Shown: positions 33,801-40,000 of the stretch, piece by piece
How positions within the stretch are numbered: position 1 is the first letter of the stretch
Layout of the letters: every line of letters begins with the position of its first letter
Source of the DNA: Botryococcus braunii
Lineage: Eukaryota; Chlorophyta; Trebouxiophyceae
Direction of reading: 5' to 3'
Assembly (NCBI GenBank): GCA_002005505.1
Contig: KV908458.1
Span: forward strand, 181,114 to 221,113
DNA: 40,000 nucleotides
Position numbers and translations under genes: made by a program
The notes under the pieces: generated by a model
Databases searched by the model: none
What the model was told of the DNA's origin: nothing
Seen by the model: only the letters and a program-made list of their open reading frames with translations

Positions 33801-35772
33801 GCCCTCCCTTGCGTTGTGCATGCGGGCTTGTGTTTGCAACAGCTTCGCACGGTGGGGCGCCCAACGGAAAAGAGAGGGTGGAAGTTTTGCGGGGCGTCAC
33901 AACGGATTTGCCATGCGCTGCAGAAGGAACTGGAGCATGGCATGTGCTTCCGCATGCCTGGCACATGGCCACACTCCGTGCCTGAATAAACTGGTTAAGC
34001 ACAGCTACACCTGAACGTCGTACGCTCGGAGTTGAGGGGTTTGCTGCTGTATCAATGCCAGTGTGCTTGTGATGTGCGTGCGCATGGTCGCATGTGCCAT
34101 GTGTTTGCAGCCGAGACTTGGCTTGCCATATCGGAAGCTTGAGCACTCGAACCTGCGGCGCGTGCTTTTGTAATTTTCACTGTACTGCATGCTGACACTG
34201 TACTGCATCGGGGGCATAGGTTCAGGGGAAGTTTGACATCTAGGTGACCCATGGTTTACGGCTTGATTATAAAAATACTTCACAATTTGTTGCTTTCAAA
34301 CTAAGTATGCAATGTAAGTAGGCAATGTGTACTGAAAGGTGCGGCGATGTACTATTAGGCAATGTGTACTGAAAGGTGCGGCGATGTACTATTAGGCAAT
34401 GTGTACTGAAAGGTGCGGCGATGTACTATTAGGCAATGTGTACTGAAAGGTGCGGCGATGTACAAGTAGGCAATGTGTACTGAAAGGTGCAGCGATGTAC
34501 AAGTAGGCAATGTGTACTGAAAGGTGCGGCGATGTACAAGTAGGCAATGTGTACTGAAAGGTGCGGCGATGTACAAGTAGGCAATGGGCATTGAAAGGTG
34601 CGGCAATGTACAAGCAGGTATTGTGTACTGAAAGGTGCGACATGTGAGGAGGGCAGGGCTCGGGATCAGTGCTGGCAACGAGGAATTTGCATACTCTGCA
34701 ATTTGCGGAGCAGAAGGAGATGCTTGCTCCCGGAGACATGGATTTGCAGCCACAGCGGCGCAAAGTGGCGGAACAGAATGGAGGAGGGCTGCTGTCGCCT
34801 GATTGGGCTCTGGATGCCCAGCGCATCATCGCTGTCCCCACCACCACCTGCAAGCCCCCATGCACCGCGCCAAATGCTCCCGTGGCCGCAGCCGCTCAAT
34901 TCTCCTCCCAGCCCAGTTCTCAGTGCCATTCCCAGCCCAGTTCTCACTGCTGCTCCCTGCCCACTTCTCAGTGGTATTGCCATCCCAGATCTCACTGTTG
35001 TTCCCAGCCCAATTCTCAATGCTTCTCCCAGCCCAGTTCCCAATGCTTCTCCCAGCCTCACTGCTGCTCCCAGCCCAGTCCTCCCGCCATGACAAACCAG
35101 CCGCCACAACCGGAACGGTTGCAAGACGGCATAGCTTGCCAAGCTCTCTCCGGAGGCCCTCTCACAGCAGAAGCACAAGTGGTTGGTGGGGGTGGTTTGC
35201 CGGCTGACCCAGTTGATAAGCCTGGTCTGGGCGGTGAGTCTGGTGAGGGCCATGAGGGGTTGGTAAGAGGGCCGACTGGGTCAGCAATGGGGCACAGCTG
35301 CACGGCTGGGACTGCGGGATCGTGTTCTGATGAGGCAATGGGGCACAGCTGCGCGGTGGGAAGTGCGGGACCGTGTTCTGATGAGGCAACGGAGCACAGC
35401 TGCACGGTGGGTACTGCGGGACGGTGTTCTGATGAGGCAATGGGGCACCGCTGCGCGGTGGGAATTGCGGGACCGTGTTCTGATGAGGCAACGGGGCACA
35501 GCTGCATTTTGGGTACTACGGGACCGTGTTCTGATGAGGCACTGGGCTCGCAAGATCTTTCGGTCTGGTTGGGAAGTCTGGGCCTCCGGTATTTCACACC
35601 CAGGGAGATCGCGAACCTGCACTCCTTCCCCCAACACTTCACGTTCCCGTCCGGGGTCTCCTTCCGGCAGCAGTGTGCTTTGTTAGGCAACAGTTTGAGC
35701 GTCGCTGTCGTGGCCCATCTCCTCAGATACCTCTTGTACGACAGGTGGGAACCAGGTAGCGCAAAGCAATGA
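30816..35772 (+). CDS. TRDMT1: DNMT2/TRDMT1 tRNA cytosine-5 methyltransferase, 6 exons, enlarged
   Basis: DNMT2 transfers methyl from S-adenosylmethionine to cytosine 38 of tRNA-Asp and some other tRNAs. Exons: 30816-30849, 30939-31054, 31201-31368, 31879-31983, 32979-33779, 34657-35772. All phases fit and the product is about 779 aa (human 391). Motif I is [15 protein letters not shown] (SAM binding, split by intron 1). Motif IV is [11 protein letters not shown] with the catalytic Cys at about 75. Motif VI is [10 protein letters not shown] (about 112-121) and motif VIII is [14 protein letters not shown]. The DNMT2 signature CFTKTY is at about 398-403, then [12 protein letters not shown] and motif [16 protein letters not shown] near the end. 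No key residue is missing. The extra length lies in exon 5, between motif VIII and CFT, and in exon 6, which carries two tandem-repeat arrays before motif X. The start is the first ATG after an in-frame TAG. Activity is inferred from the intact motifs. Confidence 0.95.
32150..32410. repeat. Minisatellite, DNMT2 intron 4
   Basis: Five to six imperfect units of about 50-60 bp carry the core AACAGGAATGGGATGGGATG, then CTCAGCCAATGGTCCC and a C run. They sit mid-intron between exons 4 and 5. Confidence 0.88.
34321..34645. repeat. 37-bp tandem array, DNMT2 intron 5
   Basis: Eight full 37-bp units start at 34321, 34358, 34395, 34432, 34469, 34506, 34543 and 34580, with a partial ninth at 34617. The core is GGCAATGTGTACTGAAAGGT. 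The first three units end ACTATTA and the next ones ACAAGTA, showing two subtypes in blocks. The partial unit ends about 11 bp before the exon 6 acceptor at 34656/34657. Confidence 0.97.
34898..35088 (+). repeat. 24-bp coding array in DNMT2 exon 6
   Basis: About seven to eight in-frame 24-bp units encode an eight-residue Ser/Gln/Cys/Pro motif of the type SSQCHSQP or SSQCFSQP (about residues 490-553). The array codes low-complexity sequence inserted between the CFT motif and motif X. Confidence 0.92.
35278..35532 (+). repeat. 51-bp coding array in DNMT2 exon 6
   Basis: Five in-frame copies of a 51-bp unit start at 35278, 35329, 35380, 35431 and 35482. They encode 17-residue units such as [17 protein letters not shown], with two Cys and a conserved Gly-His-Ser-Cys or similar (about residues 616-700). 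A sixth partial unit reads DEALGS just before motif X. Confidence 0.95.
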
Positions 35773-36149
35773 TGCCCACGTCAAATCCGAACATACAGAT
35801 GGCCGTCATTGTGTTGTCAGTCCTCTTGTTGTTCTCTCTTTTGGTTGTCTCCTTGTATTTATTCTTCGTTGTCTCCTTTCTTGGCAAGGGGGGGGGGGAG
35901 CGTTGGTATGCACAGGGTCATAATACGGAGGGAACTAGGCCTGTGTCTACCATGGCGGTTCAAGGTATGGGACTATGCATCATCATGCTCGTGTACAGCA
36001 TGCATGCTGTGACGGCTCAAGGTATGGGACTATGCATCATCATGCTCGTGTATAGCATGCATGCTGTGACGGTTCAGGGAATGAGACTATGCATCATCAT
36101 GCTCGTGTATAGCATGCATGCTGTAGACGGTTCAAGGCATATGCCTTGA
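35769..36149 (+). CDS. Possible downstream ORF overlapping the DNMT2 stop codon
   Basis: An ATG at 35769 overlaps the DNMT2 stop (ATGA) and opens 126 codons. The product starts with a strong membrane-like segment ([20 protein letters not shown]). It ends with three in-frame 19-residue repeats of the type [19 protein letters not shown], encoded by a 57-bp tandem array. I recognise no family. It may be a chance frame in the 3' UTR. The ATGA overlap and frame-preserving repeat are the only reasons to list it. Confidence 0.2.
   Translation: MMPTSNPNIQMAVIVLSVLLLFSLLVVSLYLFFVVSFLGKGGGERWYAQGHNTEGTRPVSTMAVQGMGLCIIMLVYSMHAVTAQGMGLCIIMLVYSMHAVTVQGMRLCIIMLVYSMHAVDGSRHMP
35955..36130. repeat. 57-bp tandem repeat, three copies
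   Basis: Three near-identical copies contain GGTATGGGACTATGCATCAT and GCATGCATGC. The unit length is a multiple of three. The array lies about 180 bp after the DNMT2 stop codon. Confidence 0.95.
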
Positions 36150-36966
36150 AACCGTCGTGGGAGCTATGTCAGGCTCTCCGCAAGCGAATGGCCAGTGGTG
36201 AGGCGCAAGTGAGTCGGCCGCCCTGGTTGCCGGAACCCCCCCCCCCCCCGGCCGGGGGAGGGGGGGTTTCCTGGGCTTCTTTTGGCGGTACTGTTGTGGA
36301 ACCTTGATTGGGAAGGGGAGTGTGGGGCGTGGCACGGGTCGAAGCTCGTGATCAGCATCTATGCACTTCACACGTTTCGAATGTCTTTGGATGAACATCT
36401 CGTGAACACGCGTGGGAGAGGGTTTGCGCACTGGATCACATTTTTACCCTATGTTTTGGGAGGTATCCTTGTAGGAAAGGTTCTGACTGGCGCAGTCCCG
36501 CATGGGGGACGTAAAGGTTTTAATGAGTGGCTCCTATCTATGTTTTTCTCGACCAGTACGGTGTAATTTCTTCCCAATCGAGAGCCTCCCAAGTATGCAC
36601 AGGGGTTCGCTTTTAATAACACGGTGACCTGAAGGGTGAACCGTTTTCTTGGTTAATCGCAGCATGTTACGTAATATCATTCCAGAGTCGATCCAAGCCG
36701 CAAGGCCGCAAGCTGCTCAGTGAAACAGTGCCTAGTTTCCTGCAATCCTGCACTTCGGAGCGGTCCTCCGCCACTTCCTTGTTGTCTTAATACAGGCTTG
36801 GTTTGCAGTGTGTTCTTTTGTGCCTTTCTTATTACATTGTGAAGTAAAATTACCTGAATGGAGTGTGGATCGTCAGCATTCTCTATCTCCATCAATGTAC
36901 ATTAGAAGCAACGCTGATTTGAAGGTAAAGGTGAAATGTGTTCCTTACACTTGCTAAAGTTGAGGT

Positions 36967-37190
36967 CTGTACAGCACATGTCATGGAAGATGAGTCATGT
37001 GTTGTACGACAGTGGTCAACTGCAACCCTTCCTGTACAGCACATGTCATGGAAGATGAGTCATGTGTTGTACGACAGTGGTCAACTGCAAACCTTCCTAT
37101 ACAGCACATGTCATGGAAGACGAGTCATGTGTTGTACGACAGTGGTCAACTGCAACCCTTCCTGTACAGCACATGTCATGGAAGATGGGG
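36967..37190. repeat. 65-bp tandem repeat, 3.4 copies
   Basis: Units start at 36967, 37032, 37097 and 37162 with the core CTGTACAGCACATGTCATGG and then a segment containing GTTGTACGACAGTGGTCAAC. Copies differ at only a few positions, so the array is young. Confidence 0.97.
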
Positions 37191-38812
37191 CAACCCACAT
37201 TTCCGCACTGCCTTACAATGTTCCCAGCCAAACAAGATGGCGATGAATTCAACAAAACCTATGCTTTTAGCCGCGAGGTCTACATCACATTAATGTACAC
37301 GGCAATCCAAGCTCGTCCTCAGTGCTCATGGCGGCACTGTCTCAAAATGTGTGTCAGTGCAATCAGTGCTGCGTGACACAAATCACGTTCGCCATGCAAG
37401 ACGGGTCTGCTGTGCATGCTTCCTGTGCGGCAGTCTCCCGAGTAGTCTGTTTTTAAGTTCACAACACACGCACAGGAAACTATTTGGCACAGCAAACTGA
37501 CTCTGTCCTGAACTGTGCGTCAGCGAGTCGCCGCCCCTGGCAACCTCAAATCTGGGACGTCCACGTGGGTATAGGTAGGTACGACATCCCTACCCCATTC
37601 TGGACAAGATAAGCACCCACACACTCTTTCCAAGAAATAAGCGTCGGCGGTTTGGCACAAAGGCATACATCTGCTGTGCACGTGCCTGCAACTGATCTGC
37701 AGGTGTCGTGTCTGCGCCTGCGCCAAAAGATGCTTTTTGTCTCAAAACACTTCTTGAACTTCGGTTTACTAACATAGTAACAGGCGTTAACACAAGCAAC
37801 CGGTGAACGCGTGCTTTAACTGGCACACATGGGGAGCACCTACTTTATTGCCCCATATTTACCATACACAGTGCATATCCCACTCTATCCCATTGACGTG
37901 AGGTTTTAATTAGGTCTTATACAATGTATCTCTCCGGCGCCCCCTCCCCTTTTCTACACAAATGCATGTAGAAGTGACCTAACCCTGAAACTGAAAGGCA
38001 GCTTTGCTGGCAAGGAATACCAAAAACAATACTTGACTGAAAGATCTCTCAGCAATAAACACCAGCTTACACGCTCAACAACACGCATTTCCTCTTTATT
38101 CTAGGGCCTTCTCGGCCATCATGGTCCTCGAAGTTCGGTGAAGTAAGGCTCTTTTTATTCCTGCAGTCTACAATAACAAATCTGCCCTTCGCAAACGCTT
38201 CCCTTCGCAAGTCTAAATGAATGACACGACACGGATATTTGCACCTGCTAATTTTCCCGCATGGAAGATTCCAAAAAGTTCTGGTCCCCGGGTCAACATT
38301 AATAATGTTACACTATAGCAATTTTCCCAGAGGATAAAACATGGGATCAGAGGGCTTCTCTAGGGCCTCGCCTAAGTTTGAAGCTCTCCGCATCCAAGCA
38401 TGGCTCATCTCCCAGGAAGATCAAACTTGGATTCTTAAAAGGCTTTGACTGCTGGATCCGGGAATTCACTAAGTGTGATAGCGTGGCTCCAAAAGACCCC
38501 GGGAAGTCCTGCTGAGTGTTTATACCAATAAACAAGGACCACTTCATCCTTTCCTCCAATAGGATTCACGCAAGCCTTTGTTGTCCAACTCGCTTATTTT
38601 TGGGTCTGGCCTACGCATAACTCAACTCGGTTCTCAAAAGTACAGGTCCTGCGTTCAGACATACAAATCAAAAGGCAGGACAGTCTCTGAACCTGCACAT
38701 CTACCTCGCCTATATAGATATGTGGCAAGGACCAGAAGAGATCCAGTTTGGAAAATTAGCAGGTCGTTGCCTGATGCTACAGACACTAAACACCCAGTGC
38801 AGATATGCACTC

Positions 38813-38911
38813 TATAGGCGTCGCTATTCCTTTTAAACAGCAATATATGCATATTTAAACAAGAATGTAAGCACCTATATAGGCATCGCTATCCCTTTTA
38901 AAGAGCAATAC
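38813..38911. repeat. Dispersed two-copy direct repeat
   Basis: TATAGGCGTCGCTATTCCTT (38813) and TATAGGCATCGCTATCCCTT (38877) each continue into TTAAA-AGCAATA. They are about 35 bp long and spaced 64 bp apart. No function is apparent. Confidence 0.8.
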
Positions 38912-39144
38912 ATTAAAAAATACCAACTCACATGACCACCATGCCCTTCATCTTGGACATTGCACAGTCCATTGAATACTGCGGGACCTTCATCGTGAAA
39001 ACATCCAAGGAAAATTTAAAGGCCTGCCCATTTACAGGAAACGTGAAATAAAGCGCATCCATATGCCCCCAAGGCATAGAACCGTGTTGCAATTGGAGTA
39101 CCTCGACCTAACAATTTCAACCTCCCAACTGCTTCAAAACAAGC

Positions 39145-39178
39145 GAGAGACCCAGTGTTTAGTAACACTGGGTCTCTC
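39145..39178. other. Perfect stem-loop, 15-bp stem and 4-nt loop
   Basis: GAGAGACCCAGTGTT and its exact reverse complement flank the loop TAGT. The stem is GC-balanced and would be stable in RNA from either strand. There is no T run after it, and no gene ends nearby that it could serve. Confidence 0.9.
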
Positions 39179-40000
39179 ACTGTTACCTGCCCCGACAATC
39201 CCAAAAGGTCCCCGTCGGCAGTACAAAGCTCACCAATAGCTGACCACGAATGCAGCTACCCACACACATCCGAGGAGGCTCTTTCACAAGAGGCTCTCCT
39301 TGGGAGCCTGGAACGGTACTGACGTCAGAACCGCAGAACGTTGTTTGCAGGCTCGCTGCCATGTCTTTCTTAGGTTTGATGTACAGTACATGTGATATGT
39401 TCTGGGAAAACAAATTGCAAGCAATGCTGTCTGTGGCAAGGCAAGGTAGGAAAGGTCAGGTCCTCATTTTCGTGAAATAAGATTCCTCCTCTGGGCAACG
39501 AGGGTTGTTGGCCACTCAGAGGCTCGGGCACACTCCATCCGGGGAGGGGGCGCGCGGCTATGTCCCTCTTTCAGGGAGTGCTACATTTGCCTGCACTTTT
39601 GGCCACAGCAAGGATAGAAGGACAGAAAATCAGGCTGTCAGCACAGCTCCGCTGGCCTGCTCTTGAAGCTTCTGAAGCTGCTGCACGTTCAAGGCCCCCA
39701 CCTGCAGACCCATGTGACACTTGAAAAACATTTCCACGTGGTCAGTTGCAGGTCAGGTATGTCTGCCACATATATCAGTCTGATCAGACGCTCCAGGGTC
39801 CTATATAGGACATATCCTCTCAGGGACATTCTCACACCGTCTTCGCAAGAGGAAATTTGAAGCATCTCCGAACTGTGAACCACGTATATGCAATATACCG
39901 GTATCCATGATATTCCCAGTTTTTGCCAAAACCGTAGAATTTGCACATAAGCTTTCAGTACATATGGCAACGATGGCGTCCCCAACAGGACGTAGTCACA

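Larger units (their letters stand above)
36150..40000. other. 3' flank of DNMT2, no firm gene
   Basis: Reading frames here are short (98 codons or fewer) and carry no recognisable domain. A minus-strand frame at 39689-39985 stays open to near the window edge and could be part of a gene continuing outside, but I cannot identify it. The region is poorer in microsatellites than the rest. It holds the 65-bp array, a short direct repeat and a perfect hairpin. Confidence 0.45.

Noticed and set aside
36282..36566. 94-codon plus-strand frame after DNMT2
   Set aside because: It starts in a C/G-run region and has no recognisable domain or conserved context. Chance is the simpler explanation.

Overview
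The window is nuclear DNA of a eukaryote, most likely a green-lineage microalga. Four protein-coding genes could be rebuilt exon by exon. All use GT-AG introns whose phases match at every junction used. The COG7 protein follows the land-plant form (EMBRYO YELLOW type) closely. Long dinucleotide microsatellites and minisatellites fill most introns and intergenic DNA. A repeat-rich prasinophyte such as a Pyramimonas/Cymbomonas relative would fit, but that is inference. No bacterial operon, CRISPR array, tRNA or rRNA gene, or intact transposon was found.

Layout. 1-3113: no supportable gene. 3114-14139 (minus): COG7, a subunit of the conserved oligomeric Golgi tethering complex, 13 exons, about 730 aa. 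14140-15356: divergent promoter region. 15357-20427 (plus): a SPOUT1/C9orf114-type RNA methyltransferase, 6 exons, about 403 aa. 20428-22472: tail-to-tail intergenic DNA with (CT)n blocks. 22473-27021 (minus): a 7-exon, 433-aa putative type II membrane or secreted GT-B-like glycosyltransferase without an assigned function. 27022-30815: intergenic, mostly repeats. 30816-35772 (plus): DNMT2/TRDMT1, the tRNA cytosine-5 methyltransferase, 6 exons, about 779 aa, roughly twice the usual length because of repeat-rich insertions. 35773-40000: no firm gene. It holds an ATG-overlapping downstream ORF with in-frame repeats, two tandem arrays and a perfect hairpin.

The genes alternate in orientation (minus, plus, minus, plus): two divergent pairs around one convergent pair. 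Two encode Golgi or secretory proteins and two encode RNA methyltransferases. Nothing shows that they act as one system.

The most unusual property is where the minisatellites sit. Many begin or end at exon edges, and several appear to have amplified a splice site itself: the COG7 exon 10 and exon 2 donors and the SPOUT1 exon 6 acceptor. In DNMT2 two arrays lie inside the coding sequence and keep the frame.
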